This document shows positions 50,610 to 64,000 of a DNA stretch of 64,000 bases, piece by piece (positions within the stretch are counted from its first letter, which is position 1; each line of letters opens with the position of its first letter). Position numbers and translations under genes: made by a program. The notes under the pieces were generated by a model. It saw nothing but the letters and a program-made list of their open reading frames with translations, did not search any database and was not told where the DNA came from. Source of the DNA: Lineus longissimus. Lineage: Eukaryota > Nemertea > Pilidiophora > Heteronemertea > Lineidae. The stretch spans positions 4,402,001-4,466,000 of the forward strand of contig NC_088320.1 of the NCBI RefSeq assembly GCF_910592395.1, written 5' to 3'.

Positions 50610-53600
50610 TTACCTCCACTGTTGTTGATATGGAGCTGACGGATGCTGTTGGTACGGCTGCTGCTGATAAGGCGGCTGCTGACCGTAATTCTGCTGGGGA
50701 GGCTGCTGTTGGTATCCACCATAACCTGGTGGGGCTCCATAGCCAGGCTGAGGCGTTTGCTGACCGTATTGTCCGTAGGGGGCATATCCAGATGGCATTG
50801 CAGGGGGCGTGTATGTAGGGTAGGGGTAGGGCTGGTATGCTGGAGCACCTGCAAGGAAATATCGACAGATTAAATGATTATGAGTTAAAAAGTTGATAAA
50901 CTGACAGCTCCCTAATATACAGGCATCATGCATGACAGCAGCAGTGAGGCCTATTAGAAAGGTTACCTTTCCACATACTGACCATTCTAAGACAGATTCC
51001 CAGCTGCCATCTATGGCTAAAATGCAATGATTCATTTACATATCTGTTGAAAAAGCTTAATGAATGATGTGAGTATCGTACATTAAAAAGACTCATTAAC
51101 ATCTGAACATTGTGTCCTCAGAACGTGCATTAAAAATCGAGAGGAAAGTTATACAGTATTTAAACTGACAGACAAGTATTTAATAAGAAACTGGAAGATA
51201 TGAACAGTCCTGCTGAAGAAGTTGACAGCCTAAATTAATCAGTGCAGTTTGATACAATGCCGCTTGCTAATGTCTCAGAATTACAGTTAGACTTTAGAGC
51301 TACCATAACTGCCACCATCAAAACAAAGCAAAGTGCATTATACACTGTAAGCACAGTGCATTATACACTGTAAGCCCAGTGCATTATACACTGTGCATTA
51401 TACATTGTACACAGTGCATTATACATTGTTCATTATACACTGTAAACTGTGGTTCATTGTTATCAAGGTGTTTTACAGTTCGAGATTGAACACTCGTTTA
51501 GTACCTGGGTAGGCCGCATAGGGCTGCTGTGACTGTGTTGGTTGCGACGATGGCCCTCCAGGTGGTGCTGTTGCAGCTCCTAAAGAAGACAGCGAGGGTT
51601 AGAGGCGGTGAGATACAACTGCTATAGGACAGGAAGAATACGAATAGAAACAACTACAGAGTTACAATAACTATTTGGCGCGTCATTAGATGCAAAAAAC
51701 TTTTCGGAATCACCCCATCTTCATTACCAAGTTGTAAAGGTGTTCTAAATGCACTACCTACATATTCACCATATACATCAAATTTACTAAAGCAAAAGCA
51801 CCACCAAAAGCCACCCAGCATCTAAAAAAATCTCTATGCTTTGAAGCTATTTATGAGGTCATTTTGAGACATGGGGATGCTCATTATATTTGCAAGTGTA
51901 GATCTTTTATATATACTCGGCATTCAGACATGTTTTACAAAACTGCAGATAACTCTCATGCAATACATAGTTTGATTTATCAGCAATTTGAAACTTGACT
52001 CCTCAAAATGACCCCATTTCTCAGCATAGAAGAAATCCTTAATTCAAAACCTCAGCCTCACCGTAACCTTCTGGTGCACTTGGCCTTGCGCCTATTAAAA
52101 GCCCAAGAAATATTTTGTTTCTTAAATCAGATGAAAAGTCAAGAGAGTGCATAAAAGGAAATTATAGAAGATTCTTCAAATAGATCAGACAAGATTCTGA
52201 ACTTAGAGCTGGAAAAAAGTAGGGTATTGGTATAGAGAGATTTGGTGAGTCAATATTCGTTCAAGATGTCAAATTGTAACTTTCAAGGGCTTGGGTCATC
52301 TAGCGAGTGTCAGTCCCAGCCCTCAAAACGTTACAATTTAGTTGGAGTAGAATTCCGTGATTCGTATCTTACCATATCCTTGTGGCGCCTGACTATTTTG
52401 AGGTGGGGCCTGTGATGGTGCCTGTGGGGCGTTTGCCTGGGTTTTAGGTGGCGGTGGTCGGGCAGGGGGCATTGCCTTAGCTGAAATACAACATTGCGGT
52501 GACAACTATTATGCACTAGTCAACAGTATCACAACTCATCGTACCCCTAAGTCCATCAATTTTGACTTGTCAAGGAGGAAGGCTACTTCGATATATGCGG
52601 CACAATAAACCCATTCATAACATGCCCCCTGATGGGGTAGGACTGGTAAATACCGAGCAACCACATTTCACTTTTCCCTTCCCTCATGCAATAGAGCTCA
52701 CCTTTTCTTGATAAAGATGAGAAAAGTCTGGATATTCCTTCAAAATATCATTATATCGATTTTCAAATTTGTATTGGCATTCATACACAACGATTTTAAT
52801 ACCCTTGAAAGGTGGAAATTCAGGATTTTCCATTAAGCATTTGTGAAAATGCAAGTGAATTGAAATTCTGATGTCTAAAGCCACAACAAGCACAGCTGTT
52901 CAAACAACTAGGACACTAAGTGATACTCAACATATTTGCAATTGCAAGATTAATCTTAGAAATTTTAAATCCTAACACTGTGTAAACAACCGCAATAGTC
53001 ACCACCATGATAATGTATTCCCACGCAGAACACTTATAGTGATAGAGTGCAGCGTTCCTTAACATTGTATATTTCCACTAGTTTTGTATTACACAGCCAC
53101 GCCTAGTTGTCACTGGACATTCAACCAAACAAACAGTGACCACATATTTAATGTTGAAACAAGATGAAGGGAATCCTCATCTTACCTGGAGGCTGTTGAT
53201 AAGATGGCTGCGTAGGTGGAGGGTCTGTGGGCCGATTGGCAATAGCGCTCTGCACATCTTTCATCAGGTCGTCTTTCTCCGTCTTACGAGCAAAGCAGAA
53301 ATCTTTGATCTTGTTTTGGTATCGGAGCAGAAGTTGAGTTAGGTCATTGTAGAACTGGAAGGCAATTCAAAAGATATCAGTCACACTCAGCAAAAGTTAA
53401 AGTCACCAAACCAGGTTCAAACCCAGATTATACTGCAGTGGATACCAGCGCACTGTCTTGTTCCAGGATATGTCACCATCATTAGACTCTGAAGCAGGCA
53501 CAACAGGATGTGGCACCACCTTCTCCACCAGTTCCACAAAGGAGACACCGAGTAATGCTCATGCAACACAAGACCGGTGACAGTGAGCCATAAGGACCGC

Positions 53601-56600
53601 CCACTGCACGAAGGCATCAGACAAGAAAACTTTTTCTCATCCCATTCCTCACCTTAGTCCCCTCCTCCAAGTTACCCTTGAGTTCACAATAAGCATCATA
53701 AGATTCCGCCAAATCCTTTAAGATCGTTTCCCTGTTAGTGGCGCCCCCACTCGACTGTTTCGCCTGACAGAAATCGTTGTTGGCCTGCTGGATCTGGGCT
53801 AGCAACGCCTCCTGGCGGTGGACACTATCTTGAACTTGTGCGCGTAATGGACTATAAACACGATCCAGCTCCTGCTCGCTGATCACCTCTTGGTCAACGA
53901 CACCATCTGCTGACAGAGCGGACATGAATTTTCCAGCTGAAATCAAAATAGATTTTTAAACACTGCAGAAAAATTAGCTGTTTTTTCCAACCCCGGCCAG
54001 AGTGATTAGTCTTTGGTGAGTATATCTATGGATTTCAACCAAAACAGTCACACACCCTCACAAGGTTGAAGGTAGCCTATGGATTATATCCGTCAGCTGA
54101 GTTGTGACCAGTTCTTTCAGTTGAAATCATCTCCTTTTTAGGCCCAAAGATGTCAGATATTTCAGCACCATCACTTTGGATTAACAACTCCACGACATTA
54201 ACGCCAATGATCCCTTACCCATATCAAATGTCTTATCCTTGAGTTCGTGTTCGATGGCGTCTCTCTCGGCTTTCAGTGCATCCACACTGTCCATGAGTTT
54301 GCGCAGTGTCTGAACAACTGGTGAATCTTTTAAGGCAGCAACAGGGCTAGCTGAAGGAATACTGGCTTCTAGGTCACGCTGTCAAAAGCCAACAGAAAAA
54401 AATTATAAATAAGTTCTTATGAAGAGATTTATACTGTAAAACGGTACTGCTTGAAATCACTTTAGATTTAGACCTAAACCAGAAATCTTTCTGCAAAAAT
54501 GAAGGAGCACACATGTTACTTGGCCTTTCGGCCACTTCAGGCCAGTTGAAAGTGACAGCTTGTACTGGCCTAGCCTCACACACATAGCCCAAATCTAAAC
54601 AGCACTAAATGAAATGAAGCGCTATGCGGAATGAAAACAAAACGTTAAAAAGATTATGCTTCGATAGTCACTCTTGATAGAATACAAAACTGATACAATT
54701 ACTTACAGGATTCTTGCCGAGAATTACAATTCCATTTCTCGTTTTTCCAAATTTATCTTTCACGATGTGATCAGCTTGTACGGCCGCATCAAGGATCGAC
54801 CGGTACTTCTGACCCTCATCTCTGATTGGTCGAGTTAAATCGATAGATTTCGCTCGCGTCCACTGATCTTTGAACTTGGCACGGAGCTCATCATCGGAGC
54901 TTTGTTCATCATCTAACAGGCGTATGCACTATGAAATGGATAAGGATTGGGGATAGTGAAACGGATCCTTAAAAATCTGATGGTCGAAATTCATCACAAA
55001 ATATTTCATTCAAGACCAAGGCCAGAAGTCATCCAATCGAACAACAATTCAATTCAATCCATTTTTTAATTTCCTTTACTATAGTGTAATACTATAGTAT
55101 AACCTTACTGACAACCCCATACTTAATTCAATACACAACAATTAGTAAGCGCTCTTACCTCATCCAGGATTTCCCGATTCCTCCCCAGCAGTTCAGGCAA
55201 CTCCTGCATAAGTGTTTCTATCGTCTGAACGCCTCCTAATTCCTTGATTTTGACCGACTTCTCAAGGACTGACGCTGGCACTTGAGTTCCTGAAAGATCC
55301 TCAATGGCCGCAGGTAGATTCATTGAGGCATTCACACTGGAAATAAAGCAACATGGGGAGATTCAGTTAGTCAGGGAGCTCGTAACAGACAATTTAGGTC
55401 CGACTGCTACGCACAACCGCCATATTCTTTCAAGTCATGAATCAGCCTGGCTTGTCATATCCTTGCAACCTCAACAGTTTTTATTTCAGGGAGGCGGAGT
55501 GAAAACCCCATTTTTGATTACTTTAAACTATAAACTACAAACAGACAGTTTCTTAATCGAAAAGTGGTCGGTTCTGGTTGTTTCCGCAACTTACCTGTTC
55601 ATAAGTTGCGTAGCTTCTCGGAGTCTGCCAATCTCAAAGTTAACCAGTTCTCCTCTCCTATTCTCAAATATAGTGGATGCTTGATGAACGGCCAGGGGGA
55701 CAATCTTCTCAAAATGATCTTAAAAAAGATGGAGACAAAAATAAATATGTGCTTGTCAATGGCTACATTGTGAAAGAGAGGAAACAAGAGAAGCTCTAAC
55801 AAATATTTTTCTTCTTTGCTGTGGGATAGTAGGTTACCTTGGGATTACAGTGAAATTCTACACATCTACTGATCCAGGAATTGATGTTGTTTTCAAGAGA
55901 CATACAAACTGAAAATACCCTTACCTCTGAAGTCGCTACTCATCGGTGTAGACAACGGTAAAGATTTCGCAATCACAGCCTTCCCGACAGGTGTCAATGT
56001 CTTAAATGCCGGTATCTTATCATGGTATATGTAGTTGTTATCTTTCTCTGCTGCGACCAGCGCTGCTTTCATGGCCTGATCCTCGTTGGTGAATTTGAAT
56101 GTCTGGCCAGCTTTGGATTTTGCAGTGTTCATCAAATCATTGGCTTGCTGAAATTGGAAAATAAACTTCACATTCAGTCACAGGAATCCCGATTATTTTT
56201 CGGGATGACTCAAAGCAACCTACAGTTCAACTTGGGTTGGTTTTTTACATGATGATACTTTTGTCATTTTGACTGGCATTTACAGTACACACAGTCACAA
56301 TTTGTATCAGTTTCTCTTTTTATTGTAGACACTTTACCACAACTCACCTTCAATCTAGCAATTTGCTCTCCATACGACGCACCCGCACCAGCTACTACAC
56401 TTTGATGATATTCGGCCAAAGCGTGAAAAGCATAAACACGTCCCTGCACGTGAGCCAGCCAGTCCTTTGGCCAGATCTGACTGATTGAGGTCATACTCAA
56501 CAACTGGAACGCCGTCTGGTAGAGGTGGCTGACCTGATGTGCCACCTTTGCAATGATGGCATCCTTCATGTGATCTGAAATGACAGTTCTTCAACTACTC

Positions 56601-59005
56601 AGAAAACTTATTGTCATTAACTTTGCATTTGTGCATTCCTGGTGTTAATATCTTATAGTATACTGAAACCCAAGCCCAGCAACAATAAGGTTGTGAAATG
56701 ACTGTTTTGGACAACCCTACCTTGGGTTAGCCAAAAAAGAATATTCTATGCCTTTTGCGTCGATTCTAAGATTGTTTCAATAATGAATGCAAACTACTCA
56801 CCCTTTCTCGCTTTCCTAAAGAAACAATCTTGGGCCTGGGCAAGCATCAGCGCACTCAGGGCACTGATCGTATCCCTGTTTAGGTCCATCGTTGGATGGG
56901 GAACAATGGATGCAACGCAGTCTTTCAAATGTTCAAATATGCCACTCGATTGCTAAAAGATAGAGAAACCAAAAGTATCATAAATTGTTGATTCTAAAGT
57001 TCATTTCTCACTTTCCATACTCGCGCTGTGGAATCAGTGCAACCTCTCCGAGCATCTCCCATCTCTTGGAGTCATGGTCAATTATCTCTCCGAGCAAATC
57101 CAACCTCAGTCGTATGGACCTCCATTCAACTCGCAACTTCCTCACTGTAGCGAGGCTATGCCAAGACGCCTTGATCAGGCTTCCCAACAGATGTTGCTAC
57201 GGCTTCAGCATAGTATATTTTACTCCATTCCAACCCACCTGATAATATTTTGCTGATGTTTTGAGCCCATCATCGGTGTCGTGATTCTGTGCTTCAGCAA
57301 TCTGACTCTGGACAGCAGCTATTTGATACAACACGCAGACTTTCTCATACGCTCCAGATGACATGGCTGAAGAGAACAGGACATAAGCAAATAAAACAGG
57401 TGTAATAATACTGCTGAGTGGAAACTAAACTCATCATAATTGTTTGAAGTCACAACAGAAACCCCCCCTCCGCCCCAAAAAGTTTGTGATCACTGGCACA
57501 ATGAAACATCCATCTCAAAATGATCGCCCTTTTAAAAGTGGCTCTTTTGATGTGTTAAAAGATTATTGGCATAAAAAAGAACCCACCCGGCTTAAAAACC
57601 CCTACTACCAATTTAAAATCATACTTACATAGCGATTTTCTGCCTCCAAACACTCCTTTAGTTGCAAACGCATCTGTCCATTTGAACTCGACCCGAATCT
57701 AGAATTTCAAGAAAAACAAGAACATCGATTATTAAAACAGAATGTCAAAATACCAGACAACTTACAACTGTTCAGTCTGCTTAGTAACTACACACCAAGG
57801 AACAAAAGTCTTTTGTTCCTTTTTTGAACTACAGTCACAAGCTGAAGTTGCCAATCATTTGGTCAGCATGTTTTCTGCAATTTTGCTGCCGGACATCCTA
57901 CTGGTAGATTCAAAAGATTCAACAAACTACAACATAAGTCAGAAATGTTGTCCCTCCGCGAGTGAGAGCTAGGTCAGGGATGCAATCAAATTCAAATGTA
58001 CACGTAGGGCAAACGTTTTATTTTTTTCATTACCTGGTTCTCAGCAATAGGCAACTTAGACTCGATGGCACAGAGCTGATCATAGTACCTGAAATGATCA
58101 TAATGACACTGAGGCAGGCTAAACTAAACATAAACTTTTTATTAAACTCATCAACAATTTTGGGTTTTATCAGTGGAAGCCGGCTGGCTGACATCCAAGG
58201 AAACACCAAATACATAAAACCCGGGTCATACTAATTCCCGACCTACCCCGACTTTTCCCGACTTGCGGAAAATGCTGCCAAAATATAGTGTATTAATCAT
58301 CAGAATATTTATATTTGTACTGTTTACATACATATACAGCACGTCTGTTAATTTCAAGACTTTTGAACGATGCTAAGTTGAGCAAATCAAGTTACATCTA
58401 CAGGCCAACCGACCGCAATTTTCTGCAGGTCGGTAATCTTGGTTAGTTGTGGTTGTCGCTTCTTGTAAACTGTACATGCATATGGCCTTGTCTGAACCCA
58501 GCATAAATTAATTATTGGAGTTGATTTGCTCAACTTAGCATCGTTCAAAAGTCCTGAAATTAACAGACGTGCTGTATAACAGTAGTACAAATATAAATAT
58601 TCTGATGATTAATACACTATATTTTGGCAGCATTTTCCGCAAGTCGGTAAATGTCGGGAATTAGTATAACCGATAAAACCTTAGGTAGGTGACCTCATAC
58701 ACACGTGAATAAGTATGACGTACGATACGACCAAAGTGTATCTGTCAACTCTGCAGTACATTGATGCATGCATTTGTGTACATTCTGAGAAGACCAACTC
58801 ACTTGAACAGAACTTCCAACGCCGATTCATGGCGGTCCACCATCTTACTGATGACATGATTGCGCTGTCTGTTGAAGTCATTTAAAGCTTGACTAACATC
58901 CTCTGCTTTTAGTTGCTCAAAAGTGTTCGTTATAAACTTCTGAAGTGGTTTTATGAGGTCAACTTCGTTGGTAGTTTTTAGGGGAATCGCAAGTAAAGTC
59001 GCCAT
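50610..59005 (-). CDS. PDCD6IP: ALIX / programmed cell death 6-interacting protein (17 coding exons)
   Basis: Exons in transcript order: 58803-59005, 58034-58088, 57629-57698, 57239-57366, 56802-56952, 56348-56574, 55925-56147, 55595-55718, 55159-55336, 54707-54928, 54219-54378, 53653-53936, 53186-53354, 52373-52480, 52062-52091, 51505-51579 and 50610-50848. All GT-AG with matching phases; 2646 nt, 881 residues (human 868). ALIX is an ESCRT-associated adaptor in endosomal sorting, membrane repair, cytokinetic abscission and virus budding. Residues 1-~360 are the Bro1 domain, which binds CHMP4 (MKDAIIAK patch at ~205-212). Residues ~362-715 are the coiled V domain, with Phe676 of FYNDL matching human Phe676 that grips YPXnL motifs. 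The rest is a proline/glutamine/tyrosine-rich tail with PSAP at 771-774 and 872-875. The human PSAP site (717-720) reads PTDP here. Start [10 protein letters not shown] matches the family N terminus. Confidence 0.97.
51332..51450. repeat. Palindromic tandem repeat in ALIX intron 16
   Basis: Five diverged copies of AGTGCATTATACACTGTA-like units, each nearly self-complementary (CAGTG...CACTG), between 51332 and 51450. Confidence 0.75.
52062..52091 (-). other. PDCD6IP: 30-nt ALIX microexon carrying a PSAP motif
   Basis: It lies between acceptor TTTTAATAG and donor GTGAGG on the minus strand, is symmetric phase 1 and encodes [10 protein letters not shown] (residues 768-777). PSAP is the core motif bound by the UEV domain of TSG101 (ESCRT-I). 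The exon can be skipped without a frameshift. Confidence 0.7.
58231..58664. mobile_element. Fold-back (large inverted repeat) element with TA flanks in ALIX intron 1
   Basis: The left arm 58231-58390 (starting CTAATTCCCGAC) and right arm 58521-58664 (ending GTCGGGAATTAG) are reverse complements with few differences. The left arm carries an extra ~10-base CCCGAC repeat. A spacer of ~130 bp separates them. TA dinucleotides at 58229-58230 and 58665-58666 fit a TA target duplication, as for Tc1/mariner-type MITEs. No protein coded. Confidence 0.8.
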
Positions 59006-59040
59006 CTTGAAGCTTTGGATCATGTGACCTCGCACTTCCG
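58998..59040 (-). promoter_or_regulatory. ALIX proximal promoter motifs: ETS, E-box and YY1-like sites
   Basis: On the minus strand CGGAAGTG (ETS type, 59033-59040) is followed by GTCACATGAT (E-box resembling MITF/TFE sites, 59019-59028) and CAAGATGGCGAC (YY1-like, 58998-59009), which includes the start codon. Motif matches are by eye. Confidence 0.4.
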
Positions 59041-61211
59041 TATTTGTTATATTCCAATTTGAGGGGGGTGTAGGATTTATTCGGAACTAATAATCAACAT
59101 TACCCAATAGGTTTTTAATGATATGATAACAGTGGAGCTTGTAATGACATAATCATCCACTCAGTACTGAATTTAGTTGGCAACAATGTCTCAAAACTGC
59201 AAATAAACTTTATGACGTATCTCTGAAGTTTTATCTATCGCCCCTACAAAGAATGTCGACTGGACTGAAACTTTTGGCCAATCAAAACATCGTATCCATT
59301 AAAGGCCCAATAAAAGAGTTTTTGCGCGAAATAAAACTTTTAGGAAAAAGTAATAAATAAGCCACAAAAACGAACAAGACTTGTTGCAAACAAGCAAAAA
59401 ATATTAGTTTGAGTGTTACTTTATCCATTAAAATCAATAAATTTGACATTCTTTTGATGTTTCATAAAGATATAACACTTTCTTCTTAGTTGCTGAAGTT
59501 TGAATTCGAGCTCAAAAGTGTAAATTTGCAGAGGTGGCGTGGAACAAACTCTTTTGATAAGCATCGTGGCTTGGCCCCCTAACATATCCCCTGTTTTTGA
59601 CCGTGCTAGAGAAAAACAATCGCCACAAAACTCCAGAAACCTAACCGAGAACACATCTGATCAGCTCGAACAGTTTAGAAAACAATCACTGCATCTAAAG
59701 GTAGGTTATTTTGATGCTTTTGTACCATATTCATTCACCAAAATCGCTGAGCCTCGTTTGCAGTTCCCAATTGGGTTGGCCTTTTTCTTCAGAACAATGA
59801 ATGGAATTTTACATTTGAGCATAATTTGCGCGCATGTGAATTATCAAATAGTATATTCTGCTTGCTTTTTCGTTAGGATTTGTCTTCGTGTTGTTATTCA
59901 CGTCAAAACTTTGGTCTAAAAGTCTTCTGAATTCGAGAATTTTAGGGGCAGGTGGTGGAACAAACTCCCCACTTGGTCAATTGGTCTCGTGACCTCATTT
60001 GCATAATAACCCATTCATTCATAAAAATGTGTGAATGGTTGCTATAGTACCTAGCATCTGCCTTGAAAAGAACAAAGAAGTTTTGCCAGTACCAGTGTTC
60101 TAAATACAGGGTGTCCTCTGATGAATACTGTGTGGAGTGTTTATTATTATATAATAAGCTTAGCAAAAAGAAAAGTAAAATAAGATTATGATTGAATTAA
60201 AGTAGTACATTGTTGTTTCAAATAATGTTATTATTGCAGACACCTTTAAAAGATAGGAATCCTGAAACAGTAGTATTTCATATCTTCTGTTGACATGAAC
60301 ATATTCCCAAAGGACTGTAGATGAAATTACCAACCTATGCTCTTTCCAAGTACTCTGCCCCACTGGACCAGTTCTCAGAGAGAAGTGTTCCGCTCTTGAA
60401 TAAGATAACCTTTTTTGCTTAAGAGTGGTATAAATTGACTTTTATGGGCAAATAAGAATAAAAACTTGTTTCTTGTCCTTGATGGCCTGATTTTGGCCGC
60501 CACCGGCCCAGTTAAATTTGAATTTGTTTTTCACATTTTGCGCCACGTTATCACTTCCCCTTATGTCATCTGAGCAAGTCTTCACAAGTGCTAAATACCC
60601 CAACCCAACCTCCAACAATGTACTGAAACTTCCACACGCCACCCAGCCTTTATATCTTATCCCACCCATAGTTCAGAATGTTCACTACCTCACGCAAATC
60701 CAGCTACATCCCCAGAAGAATAGAAAGGAATTCAGATCAGTGAGATGCATTGTATTTCAGGAAACAAACCCAGTTTACAGAACTGGTTTACCTCCTTATT
60801 TTTGGCTCAATTGTTGCTGGCCTATTTTTGGAGGAGGGCAAATGATGCAGTTTATTTTTAACTGCAGATGCCTTCAGAGGTAGCTGTGTGTATTGGCCTT
60901 GACCAACATTTTGTTTTAAATAAGAATTCAATGAGGTTGCCCTAATGTTTTCAAGGGGGTGGGGTAATTGAAGTTATGCTTTTATCATACACCGTCTCCC
61001 CGGTAGAATCTTTAATTTTTACTCGGAATGGGATTGCATGAGAACAGCAAATGATGATCAATTACAAACACTCTAAAAAACTCTTTTTGTTTGCCCTAAA
61101 AATATTTCAAGTTTGTAAAAGGTGAACACTGATAATTGGACACAAGACTGATGTCAGGTATTTGATTTTTTCCAGAACTTGGTTGCCTTACAATGAATTT
61201 CTGGTGATATT
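59041..61211. other. Divergent intergenic region between ALIX and CDK4/6
   Basis: About 2.2 kb separates the two head-to-head start codons. No coding exon recognised. An E2F-like site (TTTCGCGC on the minus strand, 59324-59331) is present. Upstream UTR exons of the CDK gene could lie here. Confidence 0.5.
59324..59331 (-). promoter_or_regulatory. E2F-like site
   Basis: TTTCGCGC on the minus strand (GCGCGAAA on plus) fits TTTSSCGC. It lies 0.32 kb upstream of the ALIX start and 1.9 kb upstream of the CDK start. An eight-base match alone is weak. Confidence 0.25.
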
Positions 61212-61231
61212 ATGTCCGCGCTTGGACTAAA

Positions 61232-61247
<16 letters not shown>
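61212..61247 (+). other. Upstream ORF overlapping the CDK4/6 start codon
   Basis: ATG at 61212 opens an 11-codon frame (MSALGLKWTCH, stop at 61245-61247) in a different phase. It overlaps the main ATG at 61232, so its translation would compete with the main start. A at -3 is present. This holds only if the transcript includes 61212. Confidence 0.45.

Positions 61248-64000
<2,753 letters not shown>

Overview
The window is animal nuclear DNA. It is AT-rich, with long introns bounded by GT-AG splice sites, dispersed inverted-repeat elements, a LINE relic and simple repeats. The gene set (ALIX/PDCD6IP, a single CDK4/6-type kinase, an intronless HEXIM) and the repeat style suggest a marine bilaterian invertebrate, either a lophotrochozoan such as a mollusc or brachiopod, or an ambulacrarian. 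I cannot fix the phylum from sequence alone.

Layout. (1) 1-11145: no convincing coding exon; one large dispersed repeat with an internal ~300-bp tandem structure (about 2280-3395). (2) 11185-30590, + strand: a 13-exon gene whose splice phases all join. It encodes a predicted 608-residue protein with an unrecognised N-terminal region, a linker encoded by three short phase-1 exons, a winged-helix-like segment and a C-terminal nucleoside phosphorylase/nucleosidase (PNP_UDP/MTAN-type) domain. This is the least familiar gene in the window. (3) 34149-35018, + strand: an intronless HEXIM (7SK RNA/P-TEFb regulator) of 289 residues, with a TATA/Inr/DPE-like core promoter and a stable hairpin just after the stop codon. 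(4) 35620-50600: no host gene found. It is rich in mobile-element debris: a ~91-bp MITE-like family (one copy with a perfect 10-bp target duplication), MITEs with ends related to CTCTATTAAGGACACC, a ~384-bp-period tandem array with palindromes, and a 5'-truncated, frameshifted LINE reverse transcriptase bounded by an 8-bp target duplication. (5) 50610-59005, - strand: complete ALIX/PDCD6IP in 17 coding exons, 881 residues. (6) 61232 to the right edge, + strand: the first eight coding exons of a CDK4/6-type kinase, cut off by the window end. ALIX and the CDK gene are head-to-head about 2.2 kb apart.

The recognised host genes act in separate processes: transcription elongation control (HEXIM), ESCRT/endosome and abscission biology (ALIX) and G1 cell-cycle entry (CDK4/6). 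I see no operon-like functional link. Exon models were assembled by hand from splice consensus, reading phase and similarity to remembered family members; no alignment or transcript data were available.
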